From: Candidatus Binatus sp.
GTDB taxonomy: Bacteria; Desulfobacterota; Binatia; Binatales; Binataceae
NCBI RefSeq assembly: GCF_030646925.1
Contig: NZ_JAUSKL010000030.1
Location: forward strand, 23,254-87,253
Direction: 5' to 3'
DNA: 64,000 nucleotides
The translations under genes and the position numbers were made by a program. This document shows positions 1 through 8,913 of the stretch, piece by piece. Position 1 is the first letter of the stretch. Each line of letters begins with the position of its first letter. Under the pieces are notes generated by a model. That model made no database searches, was not told the origin of the DNA, and saw only the letters and a list, made by a program, of their open reading frames with translations.

Positions 1-1
1 C

Positions 2-436
2 CATTATCCGACTCGCCAGGCGGCCCTGCTGCCGACGCTATGGATTGCGCAGCGTGAATTCGGATGGCTCCCCGACGCTGTGCAGGATTACGTCGCCTCG
101 CTGATGGAATTGCCGCCGGCGCACGTCCGCGCCGTCGTATCATTCTATACGATGTTCCATCGCAAGCCCGTCGGCCGCTTTCTCCTCGACGTATGCACCA
201 ATCTGTCGTGCCGGCTGCGGGGCGCCGACCAGATCGTCGATTGCCTCAGCCGCAAGCTGGGCGTTCGCCTCGGCGAGACCACTCCCGACGGAAAATTCAC
301 GCTGGCGTCGGTCGAATGCCTCGCGTCCTGCGGCACCGCGCCGATGCTCCAGCTTAACCAGGCCGAGTTCTACGAGAATCTCACCGAGGCGAGCACCCTG
401 AAACTCATCGACGAGCTGGCTTCCCGTGACGTTTGA
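2..436 (+). CDS. nuoE: NADH-quinone oxidoreductase subunit E (5' end outside window)
   Basis: The reading frame is open from the first bases and runs to a TGA at 434-436, so the start codon lies upstream. NuoE (24-kDa) is a thioredoxin-fold subunit of the peripheral arm of complex I that carries a [2Fe-2S] cluster. The expected ligands are visible as a Cys-x4-Cys pair (VCTNLSC) and a Cys-x3-Cys pair (ECLASC). The start of the visible part (YPTRQAALLPTLW) is typical of the family. The stop overlaps the start of nuoH by 11 bases. In most operons nuoF and nuoG follow nuoE; here nuoH follows directly. Confidence 0.93.
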   Translation, partial: HYPTRQAALLPTLWIAQREFGWLPDAVQDYVASLMELPPAHVRAVVSFYTMFHRKPVGRFLLDVCTNLSCRLRGADQIVDCLSRKLGVRLGETTPDGKFTLASVECLASCGTAPMLQLNQAEFYENLTEASTLKLIDELASRDV

Positions 437-1541
437 CCTGATTGCCTCAGCTATCAAGGCAGTCCTGATGATCCTCATCGGGTTGAACCTGTCTATTTTC
501 CTGCTCTATTTCGAGCGCAAGGGCAGCGCCCTGATCCAGAATCGCATCGGATCGAATCGCGTGACCGTCACCGGCATCGGCAAGCGCCTCGGGATGCCCA
601 ATCTCGGCATCATCAATACGCTCGTCGCCGATCCGCTGAAGCTGTTCACCAAGGAAGATTTCGTGCCCGCCGGCGCCGACAAATTTCTGCACACGCTCGC
701 GCCATTCCTCGCGTTGTTCCCGGTGATGATCACGTTCGTCGTGATTCCGTTCGGCGACTCGATCACAATCGCGGGGCATCGCGTCGGTCTCGAGGCCGCC
801 AATCTCGATTCTGGCGCGCTCTATCTGCTCGCGACGATCGGACTTGGCGTGTACGGCGTCGTGCTCGCCGGATGGTCGTCGAACAATCGATGGTCGCTGC
901 TCGGCGGTATTCGCGCCACGGCGCAGATGATCTCGTATGAACTCGCGATGGGTCTCGCGATCGTCTCGGTGATCATGACCTTCGGCACGCTGAATCTGCA
1001 GGAAATCGTGCGCGGACAGGGCGGCAGTTGGTTCGGCATCATCCCGCGATGGGGCCTCTTCACGCAGCCGCTCGCGTTCATAATTTTTCTGGTCGCGGGC
1101 GTCGCGGAATCCAAGCGCGTGCCGTTCGATTTGCCCGAAAGCGAATCGGAACTCATCCTCGGCTACTTCACCGAATATTCCGGCGGCAAGCAGGCCGTCT
1201 TCATGCTCACCGATCTCGCCGAGCAGGCGCTGGTCGCGATGCTGCTGACGACGTTTTTTCTCGGCGGATGGCAGGTGCCGTGGCTGATGCCCGACGGCTT
1301 TCATCTGCCCGGCGGCGCACTCCTCGCGGTCCCGGCGCTGCTCGTCTCGATCCTCGGCGTGCTCGCGTTCATGGTCAAAGTCGTCGCGCTCTGCATCTTT
1401 CTCGGCATGGTGCGATGGACCCTGCCGCGCTTCCGCTACGACCAACTGATGCGCCTCGGCTGGAAGGGCCTCGTCCCGCTCGGGTTGCTCAACGTGCTGG
1501 TCACCGCATTCGTGATCGTCGCGACCGGGAGCGTCCAGTGA
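426..1541 (+). CDS. nuoH: NADH-quinone oxidoreductase subunit H
   Basis: A 371-residue polytopic membrane protein of complex I, located at the junction of peripheral and membrane arms where quinone binds. Family signatures are present: an early FERKGSALIQNRIGSNRV segment, the LFTKEDFVPAG stretch, and RVPFDLPESESELILGYFTEYSG, which carries the acidic residues of the quinone-site loop. The GTG start at 426 lies inside the end of nuoE, implying translational coupling. The TGA at 1539-1541 overlaps the ATG of nuoJ. Confidence 0.96.
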   Translation: MTFDLIASAIKAVLMILIGLNLSIFLLYFERKGSALIQNRIGSNRVTVTGIGKRLGMPNLGIINTLVADPLKLFTKEDFVPAGADKFLHTLAPFLALFPVMITFVVIPFGDSITIAGHRVGLEAANLDSGALYLLATIGLGVYGVVLAGWSSNNRWSLLGGIRATAQMISYELAMGLAIVSVIMTFGTLNLQEIVRGQGGSWFGIIPRWGLFTQPLAFIIFLVAGVAESKRVPFDLPESESELILGYFTEYSGGKQAVFMLTDLAEQALVAMLLTTFFLGGWQVPWLMPDGFHLPGGALLAVPALLVSILGVLAFMVKVVALCIFLGMVRWTLPRFRYDQLMRLGWKGLVPLGLLNVLVTAFVIVATGSVQ

Positions 1542-2095
1542 TGCCACCGTTTCTCTACATATTCCTCGGTGCGCTCGCGATCGTGTCGGCGCTCGGCGTC
1601 GTTATCCAGCGCAACCCGATCCATTCGCTATTGTCACTGATCGGCACGCTGCTGACAGTCGCGCTGCTCTTCATCGCCGAAGATGCGGTCGTTGTCGGCC
1701 TGCTGCAAATCATCGTGTACGCAGGCGCTATCATGGTGCTGTTTCTGTTCGTCATCTGGCTCCTGAATCTGCAAACCGAATCGAGACCGACCGGCCATCT
1801 GTTTTTGAAATTCATCGGATGGCTCGGCGCGGCCGCGCTCGCGACCGAACTATTTTTCATCCTCGCGCCGCCGCATCTGCAGGTGCAGTTCGCGGGCGCA
1901 CCTGCGGGCTACGGATCGATGGAGAGCCTCGCGCAGAAGCTCTTCACCGATTACCTGGTCGCCTTCGAGGTGACGTCATTCCTGCTGCTCGCCGCGATCG
2001 TCGGCGCGGTTGCGCTCGCGCGCCGCCTTCCCGCACCGGCCGCCGACGCAGTCTCCGCTGCCGAGTCAGTTCCCGCGATGGAGCAGATGCGATGA
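1541..2095 (+). CDS. nuoJ: NADH-quinone oxidoreductase subunit J
   Basis: A 184-residue membrane subunit of complex I (ND6 homologue). It has a first helix followed by NPIHSLLSLIGTLL and the conserved LQIIVYAGAIMVLFLFVI helix, which contributes to the central hydrophilic axis. The C-terminal tail of about 20 residues is Ala/Pro-rich and probably not structured. The ATG overlaps the nuoH stop by one base and the TGA overlaps the nuoK ATG, so expression is coupled on both sides. Confidence 0.95.
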   Translation: MPPFLYIFLGALAIVSALGVVIQRNPIHSLLSLIGTLLTVALLFIAEDAVVVGLLQIIVYAGAIMVLFLFVIWLLNLQTESRPTGHLFLKFIGWLGAAALATELFFILAPPHLQVQFAGAPAGYGSMESLAQKLFTDYLVAFEVTSFLLLAAIVGAVALARRLPAPAADAVSAAESVPAMEQMR

Positions 2096-2394
2096 TTCCG
2101 CTGACCTACATGATGTCGCTCAGCGCGATCCTATTTTCGATCGGCGTCGCCGGCGTGATCATCCGCCGCAACATCCTCGTGATGTTCATGTCGATCGAGT
2201 TGATGCTCAATGCAGTCAACCTCGCGTTCATCTCGCTCGGCAGCCGGCTTGGCTCGATGGACGGGCAGGTGATCGTGTTCTTCGTGATGACCGTCGCGGC
2301 GGCCGAAGCCGCTGTCGGCCTCGGCATCATACTTTCGATTTTCCGCAGTCGCGGAACCATCCACGCCGACGAAATGACCCTGATGAGATGGTGA
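2092..2394 (+). CDS. nuoK: NADH-quinone oxidoreductase subunit K
   Basis: A 100-residue three-helix subunit (ND4L homologue) of normal length. Conserved acidic residues in the membrane are visible in MSIELMLNAVN (helix 2) and AAAEAAVGLGI (helix 3); these Glu residues are part of the proton path in the family. The start ATG overlaps the nuoJ stop (ATGA). An 18-base gap separates it from nuoL. Confidence 0.96.
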   Translation: MIPLTYMMSLSAILFSIGVAGVIIRRNILVMFMSIELMLNAVNLAFISLGSRLGSMDGQVIVFFVMTVAAAEAAVGLGIILSIFRSRGTIHADEMTLMRW

Positions 2395-2412
2395 CCAAAT
2401 GACTTTGACGAG

Positions 2413-4344
2413 ATGGCAATAGTGACAGTCGAGTTTCCAGCCCTTGCACTGATTTTGCTCTTCCCCGCGCTCGGCGTCGTATTCAATATGTTCGCCGGCC
2501 CGCGGATGGGCCGCACTGCAGTCAACCTGGTCGGCCCCGGCGTGATGTTTGCCGCGTTCGGCGTCGCGACGTGGGCGTTTTTGACGCTCTACTCGATGCC
2601 CGCGGGCGGCGCGCTTTCAGCTCATCTCTGGCGATGGATCGAGGCGGGCAAGTTCCACACCGATTTCGCGCTTCGGCTCGACGCGCTCTCCGGCGTGATG
2701 GTGATGATCGTCACCGGCGTCGGCGCGCTGATTCATCTTTATTCCGTCGGCTACATGGCGCACGACGAAGACGTTGCGCGCTTCTTCACTTACATGAACC
2801 TGTTCGCGCTCTCGATGCTCATCCTCGTGCTCGCGAACAACTTGCTGCTGATGTTCGTCGGATGGGAAGGCGTCGGCCTCTGCTCGTACCTGCTGATCGC
2901 GTTCTGGTACACCAATCCGCAATACGCGTATAACGGGCGCAAGGCGTTCGTCGTCAATCGAATCGGCGATGCGGGCTTTTTGCTCGCGATCTTCACGATC
3001 GTCGCTACGCTCGGCGCGCAAGGAGTCTGGACGCTCGATTTCACCGCGTTGCGCGACAACGCCCCGATGCTCGGCGGCGCCGCCGCGACAGCGATCGGCA
3101 TCCTGCTGTTCATCGGCGCGACCGGCAAATCCGCGCAGATTCCGCTCTACGTATGGCTGCCCGACGCGATGGTCGGTCCCACGCCGGTCAGCGCGCTGAT
3201 CCACGCCGCCACGATGGTCACCGCCGGCGTGTACATGATCGCTCGCCTCAATTTCCTGTTCGTGCTGGCGCCCAATGCGCTCGACCTCGTCGCCGCGATC
3301 GGCGCCTTGACCGCGCTCTTCGCCGCGACCATCGCGATCGTGCAGCCCGACATCAAGAAAGTGCTCGCCTACTCGACCATCAGCCAACTCGGCTACATGT
3401 TCCTCGGCGTTGGCTCGGGCGCGTTCGCATCGGGCATCTTTCACCTCATGACGCACGCATTCTTCAAAGGACTGCTGTTTCTGTGCGCCGGCTCCGTGAT
3501 TCACGCGCTCGGTGGCGAGCAGGACATGACCAAGATGGGCGCGCTGCGGTCGCGCCTGCCGATCACGTTCGGGACGATGTTCATCGCTACGCTCGCGATC
3601 ACCGCGGTGCCACCCTTCTCCGGTTATTTCTCCAAGGACCTGATTCTCGAGGCCGCCTACACCTCGGGACATTTCTGGCTCTGGATTCTCGGCGTCATCA
3701 CCGCCGGGCTGACCTCCTTCTATATGTTCCGCCTCATCTTCATGACGTTCTTCGGCGAATCGCGCGTCGATCCCGACAAAGATCATCACATCCACGAATC
3801 GCCTTCCTCGATGACGATTCCGCTGATCGTGCTCGCGATCCTCGCGACCGTCGGCGGATGGGTCGGGCTGCCCGATGGACTCTTGTGGGGCAACGCCTTC
3901 GCGCGATTCTTGGGGCCGGTCGTCGGCACTTTCAGACCCGCGTTGGAGGCGAGCGCCGCTTCATTGTCGATGGTCGCGAGCATCGCGTCCGCCGTCGGAA
4001 TCCTGCTGGCTTATGTGTTCTACCTGCGCCTGCCGGGAATTCCGATGCTGCTGGCGTGGCGTCTGAAGGATGTCTTCAACTTGCTGCTCAACAAGTACTA
4101 CATCGACGAACTGTACAATTTCGTCGTGACGCGTCCGCTGTTTTGGGGATCCCAGAATGTCCTCAATCGCGGCATCGATACCTACGCGATCGATGGCGCC
4201 GCCAACGGCGCGGGACTCTCGGTCGCGACCTCCGGGCAAATCGCGCGCCGCGCCGAAACCGGCAACGTGCAGCATTATGCCTTCGTCTATCTGCTCGGCG
4301 CGCTCGGCGTCGTCGGCTATTACCTCTACCTGGTGGCGCGCTGA
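2413..4344 (+). CDS. nuoL: NADH-quinone oxidoreductase subunit L
   Basis: A 643-residue antiporter-like proton-pumping subunit of complex I (ND5 homologue). Signatures: LLMFVGWEGVGLCSYLLIAFWY with the helix-5 Glu, GKSAQIPLYVWLPDAMVGPTPVSALIHAATMVTAG with the Lys and His of the proton channel, and QPDIKKVLAYSTISQLGYM. The C-terminal part contains the long lateral helix and the final membrane segment (FVYLLGALGVVGYYLYL). The stop TGA overlaps the nuoM ATG. Confidence 0.96.
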   Translation: MAIVTVEFPALALILLFPALGVVFNMFAGPRMGRTAVNLVGPGVMFAAFGVATWAFLTLYSMPAGGALSAHLWRWIEAGKFHTDFALRLDALSGVMVMIVTGVGALIHLYSVGYMAHDEDVARFFTYMNLFALSMLILVLANNLLLMFVGWEGVGLCSYLLIAFWYTNPQYAYNGRKAFVVNRIGDAGFLLAIFTIVATLGAQGVWTLDFTALRDNAPMLGGAAATAIGILLFIGATGKSAQIPLYVWLPDAMVGPTPVSALIHAATMVTAGVYMIARLNFLFVLAPNALDLVAAIGALTALFAATIAIVQPDIKKVLAYSTISQLGYMFLGVGSGAFASGIFHLMTHAFFKGLLFLCAGSVIHALGGEQDMTKMGALRSRLPITFGTMFIATLAITAVPPFSGYFSKDLILEAAYTSGHFWLWILGVITAGLTSFYMFRLIFMTFFGESRVDPDKDHHIHESPSSMTIPLIVLAILATVGGWVGLPDGLLWGNAFARFLGPVVGTFRPALEASAASLSMVASIASAVGILLAYVFYLRLPGIPMLLAWRLKDVFNLLLNKYYIDELYNFVVTRPLFWGSQNVLNRGIDTYAIDGAANGAGLSVATSGQIARRAETGNVQHYAFVYLLGALGVVGYYLYLVAR

Positions 4345-5927
4345 TGGGCCCGGGATTGCTCACCGCTCTCATTTTTCTGCCGCTGCTCGGCGCGCTGTTC
4401 GTCCTGATGCAGAGCGACGAACGCACGATCTGGAATTCCGCGTTTGTCTTCTCGCTGATCCCGCTCGCGCTCAGCATTTATTTGTTCATCGTGTTCGACG
4501 GTCGCCGCGCCGATTACCAGTTCGTCGAGGAGTATCCGTGGATACCCGCGTTCGGCATCTCGTATCACCTCGGCGTTGACGGCATCAGCCTGTTCCTCGT
4601 CCTGCTGACGACCATCCTCATCTCGCTCTCGATTCTTTATTCCGGCGGCGGCGACATCGAGGAACGCGCGCGCGAGTTCTGCTTCTTCGTGCTCGTGCTT
4701 GAAACTGGCTTGCTCGGCGCTCTGCTCGCGGTCGATCTCTTCCTTTTCTACATTTTCTGGGAAGTGATGCTGATTCCGATGTACTTCATGATCGGCATCT
4801 GGGGCCACGGCGAGCGGATTTACGCCGCGATCAAGTTCGTGCTGTTCACGATGGTTGGCTCGCTGCTGATGCTCGTCGCGATTCTGTATCTCGTCTTCGC
4901 CGCCCGCGAGCATATCGGCCGCCTCACCTTCGATTTGCCGCAGCTCTACCAGGTACCGCTCACGATGACCGAAGCGCGCTGGCTGTTCGCGGCTTTCGCG
5001 CTCGCCTTCGCGATCAAAGTCCCGATGTGGCCGGTGCATACGTGGCTGCCCGACGCGCATACCAACGCGCCCACCGCCGGCTCCGTGATCCTCGCGGGCG
5101 TGATGCTCAAGATGGGCACCTACGGATTTCTCCGCTTCGCGATTCCGCTGTTCCCCGACGTTGCGATCGAAGCGATTCCGCTTTTCATGGCGCTCGCGGT
5201 AATCGGAATCATCTACGGCGCGCTGGTCGCGATGATGCAGCCCGACCTGAAACGGCTCATCGCATATTCGTCGGTGAGCCACTTGGGTTTCGTGATGCTC
5301 GGAATCTTCGCGCTCAATCCGCAAGGCATCGAAGGTGCGATCTATCAAATGCTGAATCACGGCATTTCGACCGGCGGCTTGTTCCTGCTGGTCGGGATGC
5401 TCTATATGCGGCGTCACACGCGCGAAATTTCCGAGTTCGGCGGATTGTGGCATCGCGTGCCCGTGTACGCCGCGATTTTCATGCTCGTGATGCTCTCGTC
5501 GATCGGACTGCCCGGCCTCAACGGCTTCGTCGGCGAATTTCTGATCATGCTCGGCGGCTTTTTGCGGATTCGCCTCGCGACCGTGTTCGCCGTCGTCGGC
5601 GTAATCCTCGGCGCGCTCTACATGCTGTGGACCTACGAGCGCGTGATGTTCGGGCCGATCACCAAAGCCATCAATGAAAAAATCGCCGACCTCACGACCC
5701 GCGAAATCGCCGTGATGGTCCCCATAATCGCACTCATGTTTTTCATGGGCCTTTATCCGCGCCCGCTGATCAGCCGGATGGAGCCGTCGGTAAATCTGAT
5801 GCTCGCGCGCGTCCATGTCGCGCAGGCCCGCATCGATCGGCGTACCGATACGCCTCGGCTCGCGAGCGTCGCACCGCTTTCTCCCCTGAATGATCGCGTA
5901 GCCCGAGTAACGGCGGCCGCACGATGA
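4344..5927 (+). CDS. nuoM: NADH-quinone oxidoreductase subunit M
   Basis: A 527-residue antiporter-like subunit of complex I (ND4 homologue). Diagnostic stretches: FYIFWEVMLIPMYFMIGIWG with the helix-5 Glu, FAIKVPMWPVHTWLPDAHT with the channel Lys, and MQPDLKRLIAYSSVSHLGFV. The start is taken as the ATG overlapping the nuoL stop (ATGA); longer upstream frames merely read through nuoL in another frame. The last 30 residues (from about the RTDTPRL region) are a hydrophilic tail after the final helix. Confidence 0.96.
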   Translation: MGPGLLTALIFLPLLGALFVLMQSDERTIWNSAFVFSLIPLALSIYLFIVFDGRRADYQFVEEYPWIPAFGISYHLGVDGISLFLVLLTTILISLSILYSGGGDIEERAREFCFFVLVLETGLLGALLAVDLFLFYIFWEVMLIPMYFMIGIWGHGERIYAAIKFVLFTMVGSLLMLVAILYLVFAAREHIGRLTFDLPQLYQVPLTMTEARWLFAAFALAFAIKVPMWPVHTWLPDAHTNAPTAGSVILAGVMLKMGTYGFLRFAIPLFPDVAIEAIPLFMALAVIGIIYGALVAMMQPDLKRLIAYSSVSHLGFVMLGIFALNPQGIEGAIYQMLNHGISTGGLFLLVGMLYMRRHTREISEFGGLWHRVPVYAAIFMLVMLSSIGLPGLNGFVGEFLIMLGGFLRIRLATVFAVVGVILGALYMLWTYERVMFGPITKAINEKIADLTTREIAVMVPIIALMFFMGLYPRPLISRMEPSVNLMLARVHVAQARIDRRTDTPRLASVAPLSPLNDRVARVTAAAR

Positions 5928-7420
5928 CGCCATTTAACGTCTCCGCCATCAACATTGTCTGGCTGCCGATCATCCCGATGATCGTCGTCGCCGTCGCCGC
6001 GATGGTCGTCCTGCTCGTCGGCATTCGCATGAATGAAGACGACAGCGAGGGCCTCGGCTGGCTGACGCTCGCGGCGCTTTTCGCCGCGACCGTTCTGACG
6101 TTCGGAATCGTCGGGCAAAGCGGCGTCGCATTTGCCGGCGCGATCTCGATCGACAGCTTCGCCGCGTACTTTGAACTCGCGATTCTAATCGCCGCGATGT
6201 TCACAGTCCTGATGTCGCTGGACTACGCCGGCGAGCATCATCTTCCCGGCGCCGAGTATTATTCGCTGCTGCTCTTCTCCGTCCTCGGCATGATGCTGAT
6301 GGCGACCGCCGGCGATTTGATCATCATTTTTCTCGGCCTCGAAACGATGTCGCTCTCGGTGTACGTGCTCGCGGGCATCGCGCGGCGCGATCCCAGGTCG
6401 AACGAAGCCGCAATCAAATATTTTCTGCTCGGCGCGTTCTCGACCGGCTTCTTGCTCTATGGAATCGCGCTGGTATATGGCGCGACCGGCACGATCAAGC
6501 TCGGTCCCATCCACAATGCGCTCGCGTCGGGCGCGATGGCCTCCAACTCGATGCTGCTGCTCGGCATCGGCATGATGCTGATCGGATTCGGCTTCAAGGT
6601 CGCGGCGGTGCCGTTCCACATGTGGACCCCCGACGTTTACGAAGGCGCGCCGACGCCAGTGACGGCCTTCATGGCGGTGGGCGTGAAGCTCGCGGCGTTC
6701 GCCGCTTTCATCCGCGTCTTCCTGGTCGATCTGACGCCGCTGACTGCGCAGTGGTCGTCAGTGCTGTGGGTGATTACCGCGCTCACGATGACCGCCGGCA
6801 ACCTGATCGCAATCTCGCAAACCAACATCAAGCGGATGCTCGCGTACTCCGCGATCGCCCACGCAGGCTACCTGCTGCTCGGCATGACCGCCGGCGCGAG
6901 CGCTGGCGGCGCGATTCTCTACTACCTGGTCGCGTACGCGTTCACCAATCTGGGCGCCTTCGCCGTCGTGATCGCGCTCGAACGAACCGGCGCCGTCGGC
7001 AATCGAATCGCCGACTATCGCGGCCTCGCGACGGCGCATCCGATGCTCGCCGCCGCGATGGCGGTGTTCCTGCTCTCGCTCACCGGCGTCCCGCCGATGG
7101 CCGGCTTCGTCGGCAAGTTCTATCTATTTTACGCCGCGCTGCATCAAGGATACGTCGGCCTGGTCGTGATCGCGGTGCTGAACAGCGTCATCTCGGCCTA
7201 CTACTATTTTTCGGTGCTGGTCGCGATGTACATGCAGGAGGGCGGCGTCGAGGTATCGCGGATGAGCGCGCGCCCCGCGCTGGTCGCGGCAATCGGGCTC
7301 GCCGCAATCGCGACCGTGCTGATCGGTGTCTATCCGCAGCCGTATATCGCGATCGCGTCGAACGCGTTTCATTCCGCCAGCGGCGCCGAAGGAATCCACT
7401 CCGCCTCGCTGGAACCCTGA
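5924..7420 (+). CDS. nuoN: NADH-quinone oxidoreductase subunit N
   Basis: A 498-residue antiporter-like subunit of complex I (ND2 homologue). Seen: LIIIFLGLETMSLSVYVLAG (helix-5 Glu), GFGFKVAAVPFHMWTPDVYEGAPTPVTAFMAV with the conserved channel Lys, and TNIKRMLAYSAIAHAGYLLLG. The ATG overlaps the nuoM stop by four bases. This is the last gene of the nuo cluster; the next 290 bases carry dispersed repeats. Confidence 0.96.
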   Translation: MTPFNVSAINIVWLPIIPMIVVAVAAMVVLLVGIRMNEDDSEGLGWLTLAALFAATVLTFGIVGQSGVAFAGAISIDSFAAYFELAILIAAMFTVLMSLDYAGEHHLPGAEYYSLLLFSVLGMMLMATAGDLIIIFLGLETMSLSVYVLAGIARRDPRSNEAAIKYFLLGAFSTGFLLYGIALVYGATGTIKLGPIHNALASGAMASNSMLLLGIGMMLIGFGFKVAAVPFHMWTPDVYEGAPTPVTAFMAVGVKLAAFAAFIRVFLVDLTPLTAQWSSVLWVITALTMTAGNLIAISQTNIKRMLAYSAIAHAGYLLLGMTAGASAGGAILYYLVAYAFTNLGAFAVVIALERTGAVGNRIADYRGLATAHPMLAAAMAVFLLSLTGVPPMAGFVGKFYLFYAALHQGYVGLVVIAVLNSVISAYYYFSVLVAMYMQEGGVEVSRMSARPALVAAIGLAAIATVLIGVYPQPYIAIASNAFHSASGAEGIHSASLEP

Positions 7421-7712
7421 TTCTCAGTTCACGCGCTCGCATTCCGACTCACCCAGTTCTTTCTTTTCATCAGCCTGAGTGGGCTGCCTGCGGCCGTTTC
7501 ACTGTGGGAACAGGCTTTAGCCTGTGGAGTTTCTTGGAAGTCTGTGAATTTTTCGTCTATGCGTGCTCTCTCGATTTTTGTCATCCCGAGGCGAAGGCTG
7601 CGTCCTATACCTCGGGTTCCATCCTCGCCGTCACAGCACAAACGCGCGCATCCTCACTCACGTCATTCCGAGCGAAGTCTTCGCCGCGAGGAATCCCGGA
7701 TCTTTCTCTGCG
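7421..7712. other. Intergenic region after nuoN with dispersed repeats
   Basis: No convincing gene. It holds a copy of repeat family A (7491-7534) and, around 7660-7710, a degenerate stretch (attccgagcgaagtcttcg) of a type seen in other gaps of the window. Confidence 0.6.
7491..7534. repeat. Dispersed repeat family A, copy 1
   Basis: A 44-base element with a core perfect palindrome acaggctttagcctgt (arms 7510-7516 and 7519-7525, two-base loop), followed by ggagtttct. Copies sharing the core and its flanks occur near 26685-26740 and 42196-42258. All three lie between genes. Confidence 0.75.
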
Positions 7713-8258
7713 CTATTTTTTTCGGATGGATTTTTTCGGCGCAGGCTTTTTCTTCGCCGATTTTTTCGCGGCTGCGATGCCTTTCGATTTAGCCGCCGGC
7801 GCAGCCTTCTTGCTCTCGACCGGTACGCTACTCGACGGTGCCTGATCGGATCGCTCCTTCTCCGCGGCGCCCGCGTATGCATCCGCTTCGATCTCGATCA
7901 GCATGTCTGGATTGACCAGCCGCCGCACTTCGACCATCGTGCTCGCCGGCGGAAAGTCCCCGAAGAATTCCTTGTGCGCGCGCGCCGCTTCCGCGAACCG
8001 GCCGATATCCGTGACGAACATCCGCGTGCGGATCACGTTCTCCAGCAAGAGCCCCGCGCGTTCCAGCGCCGCGCGGATATTGCCGATCGCCTGGCGCGCC
8101 TGCACGTACATCTGGCCCGCGCCGACGATAAGTCCGCGCTCGTCGGTGGCCGTGGTGCCCGACACCGCGACGATATCGCCCGCTCTCACCAGTCGCGAAT
8201 AGCCCGCGATCGGCTCCCACGGCGCATTGCTCGAGATCCGCGTGATCGCGCTCATCAT
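7713..8258 (-). CDS. RidA/YjgF-family protein with basic Lys/Ala-rich C-terminal tail
   Basis: 181 residues. Residues 4-130 form a RidA-fold domain (SRLVRAGDIVAVSGTTATDE, IGNIRAALERAGL, FVTDIGRFAEAARAHKEFFG, STMVEVRRL, IEIEADAYA). Classical RidA hydrolyses reactive enamine/imine intermediates using an Arg in the PARSCVEV motif; here the matching motif reads PASTMVEV, with Ser at about residue 106, so this is probably a non-canonical Rid subfamily whose activity is unknown. After residue 145 comes a tail of about 36 residues rich in Lys, Ala and Pro (AAKKSAKKKPAPKKSIRKK), resembling histone H1-like tails and absent from standard RidA of about 130 residues. Confidence 0.85.
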   Translation of the reverse strand: MMSAITRISSNAPWEPIAGYSRLVRAGDIVAVSGTTATDERGLIVGAGQMYVQARQAIGNIRAALERAGLLLENVIRTRMFVTDIGRFAEAARAHKEFFGDFPPASTMVEVRRLVNPDMLIEIEADAYAGAAEKERSDQAPSSSVPVESKKAAPAAKSKGIAAAKKSAKKKPAPKKSIRKK

Positions 8259-8290
8259 CGCCCCCTTGCTGAGCCCGGCAGATCGCCGCG

Positions 8291-8533
8291 CTAGTGATCG
8301 CTCGCCGGAAACGCCTCTTCCAGTTCGCGCGCGACCGATCGCATCGGCGGTCCCACCGACCCGCTGGTTGGCATCAGCCAGTTGAGAATTCTTGAAATCC
8401 GGTTGGCGACAACGGGAGGCCGCTCGGTGCGTCTCACCATGTCGAGTTCGTGTTCAATGATTCGATAATCGTGACGCGAGGCCGGTCCGCCGCCAGCCAA
8501 CAATGCCCGCCGCACTTCCACCGCACCCTCCAC
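8291..8533 (-). CDS. Hypothetical protein (80 aa), uncertain
   Basis: An open frame of 80 codons that ends 32 bases before the RidA-like gene on the same strand. I do not recognise a family. The middle (EHELDMVRRTERPPVVANRISRILNWLMP) looks like plausible soluble protein, but the Gly/Arg-rich start is of the kind random G+C-rich frames give. It could form a two-gene unit with the RidA-like gene, or be non-coding. Confidence 0.3.
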   Translation of the reverse strand: MEGAVEVRRALLAGGGPASRHDYRIIEHELDMVRRTERPPVVANRISRILNWLMPTSGSVGPPMRSVARELEEAFPASDH

Positions 8534-8662
8534 TTCGCACGTTCATCAGGCAGAGAAACTTTGACGATCGGATCATACAGATGATTGCGAAATAGTCAAA
8601 ATATTTTCTGGAGGTAGTCGAACTCGCGCGTCATGTCGTATACTATCCGTGCGAACGCAAGC

Positions 8663-8691
8663 TTGAAGTTGTTCAGCGCCTATCGTATTCT
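8663..8691 (+). promoter_or_regulatory. Candidate sigma-70-type promoter for the small lipoprotein gene
   Basis: TTGAAG at 8663-8668 and TATTCT at 8686-8691 are separated by exactly 17 bases; each box matches 4 of 6 consensus bases. It lies 58 bases before the lipoprotein ATG. A separate TATACT lies nearby at about 8640. Confidence 0.35.
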
Positions 8692-8748
8692 TGGCGCGTT
8701 TCGAGTTCTTGCGCGCCACGTGTGCACCGATCAATCAAGGAGGAAGCG

Positions 8749-8913
8749 ATGCGCAAAGTCCTGCTTCTGGTACTAGTTTCGATGTTCTTCGCAGCCGCTG
8801 CTTGCAGCAAGTCTGAGGAGACCGCACCCGCAGCTCCGGACGCGGCAGCCTCGCCCGAGGCTCCTGCCGCGATGGCAAGTCCTGCTGAGGCTCCCAGTCC
8901 GGCCGCGCCGTAA
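8749..8913 (+). CDS. Small Ala/Pro-rich lipoprotein (54 aa)
   Basis: The start at 8749 is chosen because a strong ribosome site AAGGAGG (8737-8743) sits five bases before it; an in-frame ATG at 8722 lacks one. The product has a lipoprotein signal (MRKVLLLVLVSMFFAAAAC) with Cys19 as the predicted lipidated residue. The mature part is only about 35 residues of Ala, Pro, Ser and Glu (SEETAPAAPDAAASPEAP), like a short envelope linker peptide. Function unknown. A hairpin follows 20 bases after the stop. Confidence 0.75.
   Translation: MRKVLLLVLVSMFFAAAACSKSEETAPAAPDAAASPEAPAAMASPAEAPSPAAP

Noticed and set aside
447..1547. Long minus-strand frame across nuoH
   Set aside because: Same reason: charged shadow product opposite a certain gene.
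4326..5933. Long open frame (535 codons) on the minus strand across nuoM
   Set aside because: The plus strand holds a clear complex I subunit; the antisense product is rich in Arg, His, Asp and Glu with no family, the usual shadow of G+C-rich coding DNA.
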